Positions 16,268 to 28,456 of a stretch of 64,000 bases of DNA are shown piece after piece. Where the stretch lies: assembly GCA_047833645.1 (NCBI GenBank), contig CP181259.1, positions 1,550,001 through 1,614,000 on the forward strand, written 5' to 3'. The DNA comes from Pseudolactococcus sp041800635 (GTDB lineage Bacteria; Bacillota; Bacilli; Lactobacillales; Streptococcaceae). A program made the position numbers and the translations under genes. How positions within the stretch are numbered: position 1 is the first letter of the stretch; each line of letters starts with the position of its first letter. Below the pieces are notes generated by a model, which saw only the letters and a program-made list of their open reading frames with translations, made no database searches and was not told the DNA's origin.

Positions 16268-17197
16268 TTACTCTAACTTGCTTTCTTTGATGATATAAAC
16301 AGGTCGATGCTTCGTTTCCAAAAATATTTTACCGATATACTTGCCGATAATACCCAGTGAGAAAAGTTGAAGACCACCGATTAAAAGTATCAGAATGATC
16401 AAGGTTGGAAAACCTTGCACAGGATCCCCAAATATCAAAGTCTTGACTGTATAGAATGCGGCAAGTAGGATTGACAGGATAAAAGAGATAAAGCCCATGA
16501 AGGTAGCAAAATTCAAGGGAGCATCAGAAAAATTGACAATGCCATCAATGGAATAACTGATGAGTTGCCAGAAACCCCAAGAAGTTTTGCCGGCTTTTCT
16601 TTCAATATTTTCATAAGTGAGATATTTTGTTTTAAAGCCAACCCAAGCCAATAAGCCTTTAGAAAAGCGGTTAACTTCGGTTAATCTTAAAATCTCATCG
16701 ACAACCTGTCGGGTCATGAGTCTGAAGTCACGAACACCACTAGGCATTTCGGTGTGAGACAGGTGATTGATTACCCAGTAAAAACTGCGAGATAAGAAAC
16801 TTCTAATGACAGGCTCGCCTTTTCGCGAGATTCTCCGACAGCCAACAACATCATAGTGACCAGTCAGCATTTCTTCATACATTTGCCCGAGTAAGGTAGG
16901 CGGATCCTGCAAATCAGCATCCATAATGGTCACAAAATCACCATCAGCGGCCTCCAAACCAGCTAAAATTGCGGCTTCCTTGCCAAAGTTCCGAGAAAAT
17001 GACAGGTAAAAAAGATTATCATAGGTTGCCGAAAGCTGTTTCATGACCGTCAAAGTTTCATCGTTTGAGCCATCATCAATAAGTAAGTATTTTTTGGCCA
17101 ATGGGAGTTGACGCGTTTCAAGGTTAACTGTTGTAATCAAGTCAGTCAAAACATCCGCTTCATTAAAGCAAGGGATAATAATCGTTAGCGTCTTCAT
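16268..17197 (-). CDS. Family 2 glycosyltransferase, GtrB/CsbB-like
   Basis: 309 residues. An N-terminal GT-A domain shows IIPCFNEA (start), DDGSNDET near 42 and the metal-binding DAD in IMDADLQDPP near 93; two hydrophobic helices lie near residues 230-255 and 262-290. This is the plan of enzymes that load glucose or another sugar onto undecaprenyl phosphate for wall-polymer decoration. It is inserted on the opposite strand inside the ilv block. An extended -10 (TGG-TATAAT on the minus strand, 17204-17212) ends only six bases before the ATG and no ribosome-binding site is seen, so the mRNA may be leaderless. Confidence 0.85.
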   Translation of the reverse strand: MKTLTIIIPCFNEADVLTDLITTVNLETRQLPLAKKYLLIDDGSNDETLTVMKQLSATYDNLFYLSFSRNFGKEAAILAGLEAADGDFVTIMDADLQDPPTLLGQMYEEMLTGHYDVVGCRRISRKGEPVIRSFLSRSFYWVINHLSHTEMPSGVRDFRLMTRQVVDEILRLTEVNRFSKGLLAWVGFKTKYLTYENIERKAGKTSWGFWQLISYSIDGIVNFSDAPLNFATFMGFISFILSILLAAFYTVKTLIFGDPVQGFPTLIILILLIGGLQLFSLGIIGKYIGKIFLETKHRPVYIIKESKLE

Positions 17198-17203
17198 GAT
17201 TAA

Positions 17204-17278
17204 ATTATACCAAAATTACTTGAAAAAAGACTTTAAAAGTGTTAAAATCTAAACATAATTCATAATTTTCAGAACTTT
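17204..17278. promoter_or_regulatory. Divergent promoters and CodY-like box upstream of ilvB
   Basis: Rightward: TTGAAA (17220-17225), 17 bases, TAAAAT (17243-17248) for ilvB. AATTTTCAGAACTTT (17264-17278), just downstream, matches the CodY consensus at 13 of 15 positions and would act as a roadblock. Leftward: TATAAT at 17204-17209 for the glycosyltransferase. Confidence 0.7.
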
Positions 17279-17312
17279 CGAAATATGAAAATCCTTGAAG
17301 GGAGAGCTAATA

Positions 17313-19016
17313 TTGAAACAAATAAAACTTGAGACTCCAAAAAGTGGGTCGCAACTCGTCCTTGATACCCTTAAAGATTTGGGGGTTGACACAATTTTTG
17401 GCTATCCTGGTGGTGCCGTTTTGCCACTCTATGATGCCATTTATGATTACGATGGTATTCAGCATATTCTTGCGCGCCACGAACAAGGCGCAACACACGA
17501 AGCTGAAGGCTATGCTAAATCATCAGGTAAACTAGGCGTTGCTTTAGTGACCTCTGGTCCTGGTGCAACAAATGCCATTACAGGGATTGCCGATGCCAAT
17601 GCCGATTCGGTTCCCATGCTAGTTTTTACTGGACAAGTGGCAACACCGGGTATTGGTAAAGATGCTTTTCAGGAAGCTGATATTATTGGTGTCACCATGC
17701 CAATTACCAAATACAACTATCAGATTCGGGAAACGCAAGACATTCCGCGCGTGATTACTGAGGCAGTTCATATTGCAACAACTGGTCGTCCTGGCCCAGT
17801 CGTCATTGACTTGCCTAAAGACATCGCAGCTCAAGAAGTGGCTTATATCAATGACACGACGATTGACTTGCCGTCTTATCATCCGACTGTTGAGCCGAAT
17901 GCCAAGCAATTGAAAAAAATTGTTGACCTCTTGGCTAAGAAAAAACGGCCTTTGATTTTAGTCGGTGGCGGTGTGAACTATTCAGATGGTCACCTTGCCC
18001 TCGCTCAGTTTGCTGAAAAATATCAAATTCCAGTCGTTTCTAGCCTGCTTGGTCTAGGTGCAATGCCGGTTGAAAACCCTTTGTTTTTAGGCATGGGTGG
18101 GATGCACGGTTCATATGCTGCCAATATGGCCCTAGCTGAAACGGACTACTTGATCAACTTTGGTAGTCGCTTCGATGACCGATTGGCCTCAAATCCAGCC
18201 TTATTCTTGAAGGAAGCCAAGGTCGCGCATATCGATATTGATCCTGCAGAAATTGGCAAAATCGTTAAAACGGATTTGCCAGTAGTAGGCGATGCCAAGC
18301 GAGCGCTGGAAATCTTACTGACGTTTGAAGCACCTGCTACCAATTTTTCAAAATGGGTGAGTCAAGTTCAAGATAATGCGCAAAAAGCGCCTTACAGCTA
18401 TGAACCAGAGGCCGGCTTTAATAAGCCACAGGAAGTTATCAAATTAATTGGCGAGCTGACGCATGGGGATGCGATCATTGTGACCGATGTTGGCCAACAC
18501 CAGATGTGGGCAGCGCAATGGTACCCTTATAAGAGCAACCGCCAACTCATCACGAGTGGTGGCCTTGGGACCATGGGCTTTGGTATTCCTGCAGCCATTG
18601 GGGCGAAGTTAGCCAATCCAGATAAAGAAGTCATCGTTTTTGTGGGTGATGGTGGTTTCCAAATGACCAATCAAGAACTTGCGATTTTGAATGGCTACCA
18701 TATTCCGATTAAGGTTGTCCTTTTTAACAACCATTCTTTGGGCATGGTGCGTCAATGGCAGGAAAAGTTCTATGAAGAACGTCGGAGCCAATCCGTCTTT
18801 GATCTAGAACCAGATTTCCAATTGTTAGCTGCAGCCTATGGCCTCAAGCATGACAAGTTTTTAGATCCTCAAACGATTGCAGAAGATTTAAAAGCGCTCA
18901 CAGAAGATGTGCCGATGGTTCTAGAAGTTGGTATCTCACGTGAAGAACAAGTTTATCCAATGGTGCCTGCAGGTTGGCACAATGACGAAATGTTGGGGGT
19001 GAAATTCAATGCGTAG
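17313..19016 (+). CDS. ilvB: Acetolactate synthase, large (catalytic) subunit
   Basis: 567-residue thiamine-diphosphate enzyme that condenses pyruvate with pyruvate or 2-ketobutyrate, the first common step to valine and isoleucine. The catalytic glutamate lies in RHEQGATHEAEGYA (near 55) and the ThDP/Mg motif starts GDGGFQMTNQE near 443 with NN about 30 residues on. The start is TTG 17313 behind GGGAGAG; an in-frame TTG at 17295 is badly placed. It overlaps ilvN by 8 bases, so the two subunits are co-translated. Confidence 0.96.
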   Translation: MKQIKLETPKSGSQLVLDTLKDLGVDTIFGYPGGAVLPLYDAIYDYDGIQHILARHEQGATHEAEGYAKSSGKLGVALVTSGPGATNAITGIADANADSVPMLVFTGQVATPGIGKDAFQEADIIGVTMPITKYNYQIRETQDIPRVITEAVHIATTGRPGPVVIDLPKDIAAQEVAYINDTTIDLPSYHPTVEPNAKQLKKIVDLLAKKKRPLILVGGGVNYSDGHLALAQFAEKYQIPVVSSLLGLGAMPVENPLFLGMGGMHGSYAANMALAETDYLINFGSRFDDRLASNPALFLKEAKVAHIDIDPAEIGKIVKTDLPVVGDAKRALEILLTFEAPATNFSKWVSQVQDNAQKAPYSYEPEAGFNKPQEVIKLIGELTHGDAIIVTDVGQHQMWAAQWYPYKSNRQLITSGGLGTMGFGIPAAIGAKLANPDKEVIVFVGDGGFQMTNQELAILNGYHIPIKVVLFNNHSLGMVRQWQEKFYEERRSQSVFDLEPDFQLLAAAYGLKHDKFLDPQTIAEDLKALTEDVPMVLEVGISREEQVYPMVPAGWHNDEMLGVKFNA

Positions 19017-19485
19017 AATGTTAACAGCCAAACTCAATAACTCAACAGGTGTGCTCAACCGTTTTACAGGTGTTTTATCGCGTCGTCAAGTTAATATTGA
19101 AAGTATTTCAGTTGGACACACAAATGTCCCTCATATTTCGCGGATCACAATTATTATCGATGTTGAGAGTATTGATGAAGTCGAACAAATCATTAAACAA
19201 CTCAACCGTCAAGTGGATGTCTTGCGCGTCCGTGATATTACGGATGCCCCTCACATTGAACGCGAGGTGATTCTGGTTAAGGTTTCAGCGCCGGCAAATA
19301 TTCGGGCAGAACTCTTTGCCATGATTCAACCTTTCCGCGCAAGCGTCGTTGATGTGGCACCTAAAACCGTGACCATCCAATTAACCGGTGGCTATGATAA
19401 AATCGAAGCCTTACTCAGAGTGGTCAAACCTTATGGCATCAAAAACATTGCCAGAACGGGTGTGACGGGCTTTACACGAGATTAA
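19009..19485 (+). CDS. ilvN: Acetolactate synthase, small (regulatory) subunit
   Basis: 158-residue small subunit that stimulates IlvB and carries valine feedback. An N-terminal ACT domain begins MRRMLTAKLNNSTGVLNRFTG, with NIESISVG near 30; a second ACT-like half covers residues about 80-155. Length is normal for the Gram-positive IlvN/IlvH form. ATG 19009 overlaps the ilvB end. ilvC follows with its own promoter. Confidence 0.95.
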   Translation: MRRMLTAKLNNSTGVLNRFTGVLSRRQVNIESISVGHTNVPHISRITIIIDVESIDEVEQIIKQLNRQVDVLRVRDITDAPHIEREVILVKVSAPANIRAELFAMIQPFRASVVDVAPKTVTIQLTGGYDKIEALLRVVKPYGIKNIARTGVTGFTRD

Positions 19486-19518
19486 AAGACAATCCTAGAT
19501 GAATGCTCATATTTATCC

Positions 19519-19547
19519 TTGACAAATTGTCTGAAAAATCGTAAAAT
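19519..19547 (+). promoter_or_regulatory. ilvC promoter with CodY-like box
   Basis: TTGACA (19519-19524), 17 bases, TAAAAT (19542-19547). The spacer holds AATTGTCTGAAAAAT (19525-19539), 13 of 15 matches to the CodY consensus, so bound CodY would block polymerase directly. Confidence 0.7.
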
Positions 19548-19652
19548 TGTATCATATTTAAAAATTGATTGAATTTTCTATCTTTTGCAAATTAACAGAT
19601 AAATGTTGAACATAAAAGATAGACACTAACAGCTTATAGGAGATTTGAAACG

Positions 19653-20675
19653 ATGGCAGTAACGATGTATTATGAAAACGACGTCAAAACACCAGCACTT
19701 GCTGGCAAACAAATTGCAGTAGTTGGCTACGGCTCACAAGGTCATGCCCATGCGCAAAACTTGCGGGACTCAGGCGAAAATGTCATCATTGGTGTTCGTG
19801 CAGGGAAATCATTTGATGCTGCGAAAGAAGACGGCTTTGATGTCTATCCAGTAGCAGAAGCCGTGGCAAAATCTGATGTTATTATGATTTTGGCACCAGA
19901 TGAAATTCAAGCTGATCTTTATGCGAAAGACATTGCGCCTAACCTTAAAGATGGTGCAGCAATTGGTTTCGGTCATGGTTTCAACATCCATTTTGGTTAC
20001 ATCAAAGCACCAGAAACCGTTGATGTTTTCATGCTTGCCCCTAAAGGCCCAGGTCACTTAGTTCGTCGGACTTATACGGAAGGTTTTGGTGTTCCAGCGC
20101 TTTTCGCAGTCTATCAAGATGCAACGGGCAATGCGCGTGATATCGCGATGGACTGGGGACGTGCTGCAGGTGGTGCCCGTGTTGGGATGTTGGAAACAAC
20201 TTTTAAAGAAGAGACTGAAGAAGACTTGTTCGGTGAACAAGCGGTGCTTTGTGGTGGGACAACTGCCTTAATTGAAGCAGGTTTTGAAACATTGACAGAA
20301 GCTGGCTATGCGCCAGAATTGGCCTATTTTGAAGTGTTACACGAATTGAAACTCATCGTTGACCTTTTGTATGAGGGTGGTTTCAAGAAAATGCGTCAAT
20401 CTATTTCGAATACAGCAGAATACGGTGACTACATTGCTGGGCCACAAATCATCACTGCTGAAGTGAAAGCTAACATGAAAAAAGTCCTCAATGACATTCA
20501 GACAGGTGCCTTTGCCAAAGACTTCGTAGAAGACTACAAAGCGGGCAATCCGAAAATGAAAGCTTTCCGTGCTGCTGCAGCAGATCTTGAAATTGAAAAA
20601 GTGGGTGCTGAATTGCGTAAAGCGATGCCGTTTACACAAGCCAATGATGATGCAGCTTTCAAAATCTATAACTAA
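19653..20675 (+). CDS. ilvC: Ketol-acid reductoisomerase (NADP)
   Basis: 340-residue class I KARI, which isomerises and reduces acetolactate to 2,3-dihydroxy-isovalerate. The Rossmann motif GYGSQGHAHAQNLRDSG is near residue 26, with basic and serine residues in GVRAGKSF nearby for NADPH. Metal-binding acidic residues lie in the knotted domain (near EETEEDLFGEQAVLCGG). AGGAGA precedes ATG 19653. Its own CodY-type promoter is upstream and a terminator-like hairpin follows. Confidence 0.97.
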   Translation: MAVTMYYENDVKTPALAGKQIAVVGYGSQGHAHAQNLRDSGENVIIGVRAGKSFDAAKEDGFDVYPVAEAVAKSDVIMILAPDEIQADLYAKDIAPNLKDGAAIGFGHGFNIHFGYIKAPETVDVFMLAPKGPGHLVRRTYTEGFGVPALFAVYQDATGNARDIAMDWGRAAGGARVGMLETTFKEETEEDLFGEQAVLCGGTTALIEAGFETLTEAGYAPELAYFEVLHELKLIVDLLYEGGFKKMRQSISNTAEYGDYIAGPQIITAEVKANMKKVLNDIQTGAFAKDFVEDYKAGNPKMKAFRAAAADLEIEKVGAELRKAMPFTQANDDAAFKIYN

Positions 20676-20720
20676 ACCAAAAATACAGACAAGGCTGTCT
20701 ATCGTTTTTAACTTGGAAGG

Positions 20721-20748
20721 AAGCTGAGCTTGGTCTCGGCTTTCTTTT
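20721..20748 (+). terminator. Terminator-like hairpin between ilvC and ilvA
   Basis: AAGCTGAG (20721-20728) pairs with CTCGGCTT (20735-20742), one G-T pair, followed by TCTTTT. It may attenuate read-through into ilvA. Confidence 0.65.
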
Positions 20749-20781
20749 CGATTAGTTCAAAAAATGAAGGAATCTAATTTT

Positions 20782-22032
20782 ATGGTCACTTACAAAGATG
20801 TGCTAGCTGCAAATGACGTATTGAAGGATGTCGTCATTCAAACGCCAATGAGACGAGATGGCTATTTATCTGAAAAATATGACGCGAATATCTATCTTAA
20901 GCAGGAAAATGTCCAAAAAGTTCGCTCGTTCAAACTACGAGGGGCTTATTATGCGATTCATAATCTGCCACAAAATCAATTAAAATGTGGTGTTGTGTGT
21001 GCTAGTGCCGGTAACCATGCCCAAGGTGTGGCTTATACCTGCCAGGAACTGAAAATTCCAGCTACTATTTTCATGCCGACGACGACACCTCAACAAAAAA
21101 TCACGCAAGTTAAATTTTTTGGTGGAGATTATGCCCAAATTGCATTAGTTGGAGATACCTTTGACGAGTCTGCTGCAGCGGCGATTGATTATGCCCACCG
21201 CGAAAATAAAACCTTCATTGATCCCTTTGATAATCCAGATGTGATTTCGGGTCAAGGTACCGTTGCTGTCGAAATTTTCGACGCGGCACAGCAAGAAAAT
21301 CTCAAAATTGATAGACTCCTAGCTGCAGTTGGGGGTGGCGGTCTGATTTCGGGCGTTTCCGTCTATGCCAAACACGCCAGTCCCACGACTAGGGTCATCG
21401 GTGTTGAGGCTTCAGGTGCTCGGTCAATGCAAGCAGCATTTGATCATGGCGGTCCAGTTAAACTTGAGACGATTGACAAGTTTGCGGATGGGATTGCCGT
21501 CCAAAAAGTCGGGCAACTAACCTATCAAATCGCCAAGGAAAATGTTGATGAACTTGTGCATGCAGATGAAGGCTTGATATCGAGTACGATTTTAGATCTC
21601 TATTCTAAGCAGGGCATCGTCGTAGAACCAGCAGGTGCAACGAGTGTTGCAGCGTTAGAGCTAATCAAAGATGAGATAAAAGGTCAAACTATAATATGTA
21701 TCATCTCGGGTGGTAATAATGATATCAATCGCATGCAGGAGATTGAAGAAAAAAGTCTGATTTATGAAGGGCTCAAACATTATTTTGTCGTAAATTTTCC
21801 GCAGAGACCAGGCGCTCTACGTGAATTTGTCAATGATATCTTAGGCCCGCATGATGATATCACCCGTTTTGAATATATCAAACGCGCTAATAAAGGGACT
21901 GGACCGGTCTTGATTGGTATTTTACTAGCCAACAAACAGGATCAGGCCCAACTTATTAAACGTTTAGCGGCGTTTGATAGTAAATTTATAGATTTGAAAG
22001 GACAAGAAAGTTTATATAACTTATTGGTCTAA
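20782..22032 (+). CDS. ilvA: Threonine ammonia-lyase (threonine deaminase)
   Basis: 416-residue PLP enzyme converting threonine to 2-ketobutyrate for isoleucine synthesis. The PLP lysine is in RSFKLRGAYYAI (near 50), SAGNHAQGVAY is near 75 and the glycine loop VGGGGLISG near 180. A C-terminal ACT-like regulatory part follows (HYFVVNFPQRPGALREFV). ATG 20782 is preferred because GAAGGA is well placed; ATG 20764 has no site. It ends the ilv block. Confidence 0.95.
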   Translation: MVTYKDVLAANDVLKDVVIQTPMRRDGYLSEKYDANIYLKQENVQKVRSFKLRGAYYAIHNLPQNQLKCGVVCASAGNHAQGVAYTCQELKIPATIFMPTTTPQQKITQVKFFGGDYAQIALVGDTFDESAAAAIDYAHRENKTFIDPFDNPDVISGQGTVAVEIFDAAQQENLKIDRLLAAVGGGGLISGVSVYAKHASPTTRVIGVEASGARSMQAAFDHGGPVKLETIDKFADGIAVQKVGQLTYQIAKENVDELVHADEGLISSTILDLYSKQGIVVEPAGATSVAALELIKDEIKGQTIICIISGGNNDINRMQEIEEKSLIYEGLKHYFVVNFPQRPGALREFVNDILGPHDDITRFEYIKRANKGTGPVLIGILLANKQDQAQLIKRLAAFDSKFIDLKGQESLYNLLV

Positions 22033-22042
22033 AAAAAGAGTT

Positions 22043-22090
22043 AAAATACCTCAGAAAACTTGAACAAAAAGTTTATCTGAGGTATTTTGA
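22043..22090 (+). terminator. Terminator after ilvA
   Basis: AAAATACCTCAGA (22043-22055) pairs with TCTGAGGTATTTT (22076-22088) over 13 bp with a 20-base loop. It isolates the ilv block from the rrn promoters. Confidence 0.85.
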
Positions 22091-22239
22091 TTGTCGGAAT
22101 CGAAGGTAGAGAAAATAATTAGGCGAGGTGTACAAAATGAAAAAGTCTTGAAAATCAATAAACGGTAGAGAAAACGGATGGTTAAGCTACTTTATCTTTA
22201 ACGTTTAAAAATAAAAATAAAAAAATTTTCAAAAAAGAG

Positions 22240-22268
22240 TTGACACGAGGCGTTAGATTTGATAAGAT
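22240..22268 (+). promoter_or_regulatory. rrn promoter P1
   Basis: TTGACA (22240-22245), 17 bases, TAAGAT (22263-22268), preceded by an A/T-rich run (22200-22238) that could serve as an UP element. Confidence 0.75.
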
Positions 22269-22336
22269 AATAAAGTACTCAAAACGACAGGTCACGAACG
22301 AAAGAAAAGAAAATAAAAAAACTTTTCAAGAAGGTG

Positions 22337-22365
22337 TTGACAAGTCAAAAAAGTTTTGGTAGAAT
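22337..22365 (+). promoter_or_regulatory. rrn promoter P2
   Basis: TTGACA (22337-22342), 17 bases, TAGAAT (22360-22365). With P1 it makes the usual tandem rRNA promoter pair about 200 bases before 16S. Confidence 0.8.
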
Positions 22366-22410
22366 TAAATAGTTGTCTCGTAAGAACGAGGCAAACAAAA
22401 TAGACCTTTG

Positions 22411-22434
22411 AAAACTGAATAAAACAGAAAACAA
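22411..22434 (+). other. 16S processing stem, left arm (right arm 24151-24173)
   Basis: The run starting AAAACTGAATAAAACAG at 22411 is complementary to 24151-24173 downstream of 16S, with one G-T pair and one bulged A. This is the expected RNase III stalk for release of pre-16S rRNA. Confidence 0.7.
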
Positions 22435-22546
22435 ACCAAGTACAGCGGTTGTTTAGCAATAAACAACCAACTGTCAATTCGACAATAAATCGTTCAGAAA
22501 TGAACGGACAAAAAACAAAAGCTGGAACATAGTAATATGTTCTCAT

Positions 22547-24109
<1,563 letters not shown>

Positions 24110-24219
24110 AAAAATGGTTGCTTAGGCAATTCATGGATAACTGTACGAAGTTGTTTCTGTTTTATTTAGTTTTGAGAGGTTTATACCTAAAACTGTAAAA
24201 ATCTTCTCTACAAGAAGAC

Positions 24220-24292
24220 GGGGCCTTAGCTCAGCTGGGAGAGCGCCTGCTTTGCACGCAGGAGGTCAGCGGTTCGATCCCGCTAGGCTCCA
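24220..24292 (+). tRNA. tRNA-Ala (UGC)
   Basis: A 73-base cloverleaf in the 16S-23S spacer: acceptor GGGGCCT/AGGCTCC, anticodon stem CCTGC/GCAGG around TTTGCAC (anticodon TGC), T arm GGTTCGATCC, discriminator A. CCA is not encoded. This is the usual spacer tRNA of Streptococcaceae rrn operons. Confidence 0.97.
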
Positions 24293-24330
24293 TTGTCAAC
24301 GAAGACATTAAAATAGGCAATTAGATCATT

Positions 24331-24359
24331 GAAAACTGAATAACAATTTCTAAAATAAC
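24331..24359 (+). other. 23S processing stem, left arm (right arm 27401-27430)
   Basis: The stretch starting GAAAACTGAATAACAAT at 24331 pairs with 27401-27430 downstream of 23S over almost its whole length, as expected for the RNase III stalk of pre-23S rRNA. Confidence 0.7.
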
Positions 24360-24462
24360 AAGAAATAAACCGAGAAGTGGCATAGTGATATGTCACCTCA
24401 AAAAAAGCGTGAGTCGCAAGACTCAATACTTATTACCAGATACTTAAATGTATCGATTTAAA

Positions 24463-27366
<2,904 letters not shown>

Positions 27367-27464
27367 TAAAAGTAAAGAAGAACGTTTTTGGTTTAAGAAA
27401 GTTAATTTAGAAAATTGTTATTCAGTTTTGAGTGTTTTAATTGAAAGATTAGATATTCAAAAGT

Positions 27465-27579
27465 TTGGTGCTTATTGCATGAGAGATACACCTGTTCCCA
27501 TGTCGAACACAGCAGTTAAGTCTCATTACGCCGGAAGTAGTTGGGGGTTGCCCCCTGTGAGATATGGTCGGTGCCAAGC
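27465..27579 (+). rRNA. 5S ribosomal RNA
   Basis: Contains the conserved ACACCTGTTCCCATGTCGAA, AGTTAAG and GGAAGTAGTTGGGGG. The terminal helix pairs GGTGC near 27467 with the GGTGCC end near 27570, using G-T pairs. Length is about 115 bases; exact ends are uncertain. Confidence 0.9.
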
Positions 27580-27585
27580 GAAGAG

Positions 27586-27610
27586 AAGCGACTGAGAAGC
27601 CGCTTTTATT
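27586..27610 (+). terminator. Weak terminator-like hairpin after 5S
   Basis: AAGCGAC (27586-27592) pairs with GCCGCTT (27599-27605) with one mismatch and is followed by TTATT. It may allow partial read-through into the tRNA cluster. Confidence 0.5.
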
Positions 27611-27698
27611 GGGAGTTTAGCTCAGCTAACGCATAGCGTTTGTTTCGAGGATTGCATAGCAACCGAAGAAACAGGGCAGTTGAGTTAAGCTCCCACCA
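27611..27698 (+). ncRNA. tRNA-like structured element between 5S rRNA and tRNA-Val
   Basis: Bases 27611-27627 are identical to the first 17 bases of tRNA-Val at 27700. They pair with 27678-27694 at all 17 positions, three of them G-T. The 3' end reads ...CTCCC then ACCA, like an acceptor end with an encoded CCA. Inside are AACGC-ATA-GCGTT (27628-27640) and a longer arm closed by TGTTTC/GAAACA (27641-27646, 27668-27673) with GGATTGC-ATA-GCAACC at its tip. There is no anticodon loop or T loop. It is not a functional tRNA; it may be a processing signal, an aminoacylation or RNase mimic, or a recombined tRNA remnant. Confidence 0.6.
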
Positions 27699-27699
27699 T

Positions 27700-27772
27700 G
27701 GGAGTTTAGCTCAGCTGGGAGAGCATCTGCCTTACAAGCAGAGGGTCGGGGGTTCGAACCCCTCAACTCCCA
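27700..27772 (+). tRNA. tRNA-Val (UAC)
   Basis: 73 bases: acceptor GGGAGTT/AACTCCC, anticodon stem TCTGC/GCAGA around CTTACAA (anticodon TAC), T arm GGTTCGAACC, discriminator A. CCA is not encoded, in contrast to the tRNA-like element directly upstream. Confidence 0.97.
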
Positions 27773-27806
27773 TTAGGTCTTTGATCTAATGGTAATTAAA
27801 TAATTT

Positions 27807-27887
27807 GGAAGGGTAGCGAAGTGGCTAAACGCGGCGGACTGTAAATCCGCTCCTTCGGGTTCGGGGGTTCGAATCCCTCCCCTTCCA
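27807..27887 (+). tRNA. tRNA-Tyr (GUA)
   Basis: 81-base class II tRNA with a long variable arm (CTCCTTCGGGTTC region) and anticodon loop CTGTAAA giving GTA. The acceptor is GGAAGGG/CCCTTCC with discriminator A. Confidence 0.97.
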
Positions 27888-27897
27888 TATTACCTTT

Positions 27898-27968
27898 ACG
27901 GGCATAGTTTAAAGGTAGAACAAAGGTCTCCAAAACCTTTGGTGTGGGTTCAATTCCTGCTGCCCGTG
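27898..27968 (+). tRNA. tRNA-Trp (CCA)
   Basis: 71 bases: acceptor ACGGGCA/TGCCCGT, anticodon loop CTCCAAA (anticodon CCA), T arm GGTTCAATTCC, discriminator G. Confidence 0.97.
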
Positions 27969-27978
27969 TTTGAAATAT

Positions 27979-28052
27979 GGCGGTCGTGGTGAAGTGGTTA
28001 ACACATCAGCTTGTGGCGCTGACACTCGCGGGTTCGATTCCCGTCGACCGCC
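27979..28052 (+). tRNA. tRNA-His (GUG)
   Basis: 74 bases including the extra 5' G(-1) at 27979, opposite discriminator C 28052. Acceptor GCGGTCG/CGACCGC, anticodon loop TTGTGGC (anticodon GTG). Confidence 0.97.
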
Positions 28053-28067
28053 TTTCATTAGTATTAT

Positions 28068-28139
28068 TGGGGTATAGCCAAGCGGTAAGGCAAGGGACTT
28101 TGACTCCCTCATGCGTTGGTTCGAATCCAGCTACCCCAG
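28068..28139 (+). tRNA. tRNA-Gln (UUG)
   Basis: 72 bases: acceptor TGGGGTA/TACCCCA, anticodon loop CTTTGAC (anticodon TTG), T arm GGTTCGAATCC, discriminator G. Confidence 0.97.
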
Positions 28140-28166
28140 TTTATTGGAGCTTTCCATAAAGAATTT

Positions 28167-28250
28167 GCCGGCGTGGCGGAATTGGCAGACGCGCTGGACT
28201 CAAAATCCAGTGTCTTCACGGACGTGCCGGTTCGACCCCGGCCGCCGGTA
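28167..28250 (+). tRNA. tRNA-Leu (CAA)
   Basis: 84-base class II tRNA with a long variable arm. Acceptor GCCGGCG/CGCCGGT, anticodon loop CTCAAAA (anticodon CAA), discriminator A. It is the last tRNA of the cluster. Confidence 0.97.
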
Positions 28251-28266
28251 TCGCAAATTCAAGTTT

Positions 28267-28300
28267 AAACCATTGAAATCTGATTTCAGTGGTTTTTTTC
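28267..28300 (+). terminator. Terminator of the rrn-tRNA transcript
   Basis: AAACCATTGAAAT (28267-28279) pairs with ATTTCAGTGGTTT (28283-28295) around a 3-base loop, one wobble, followed by TTTT. Confidence 0.9.
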
Positions 28301-28413
28301 TTGATTCACTGAGCCTTATCTTGGAGCATGTATAAAGTAGCTTTTCACTCTTTACTATTTAGGCCTTGTTTTTAATGGGGATGTAGGATAAGTCAGACTT
28401 TATGAGCGTTTTT

Positions 28414-28422
28414 TGCTATAAT
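28414..28422 (+). promoter_or_regulatory. Extended -10 promoter of the HTH/coiled-coil gene
   Basis: TGC-TATAAT (28414-28422) with no good -35, 35 bases upstream of the ATG at 28457. Confidence 0.5.
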
Positions 28423-28456
28423 GAAATATAGATAAAAAATCAATGGAGAAATATGA

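Noticed and set aside
20676..20781. Possible T-box riboswitch before ilvA.
   Set aside because: No T-box sequence or specifier loop is visible; only short hairpins are present.
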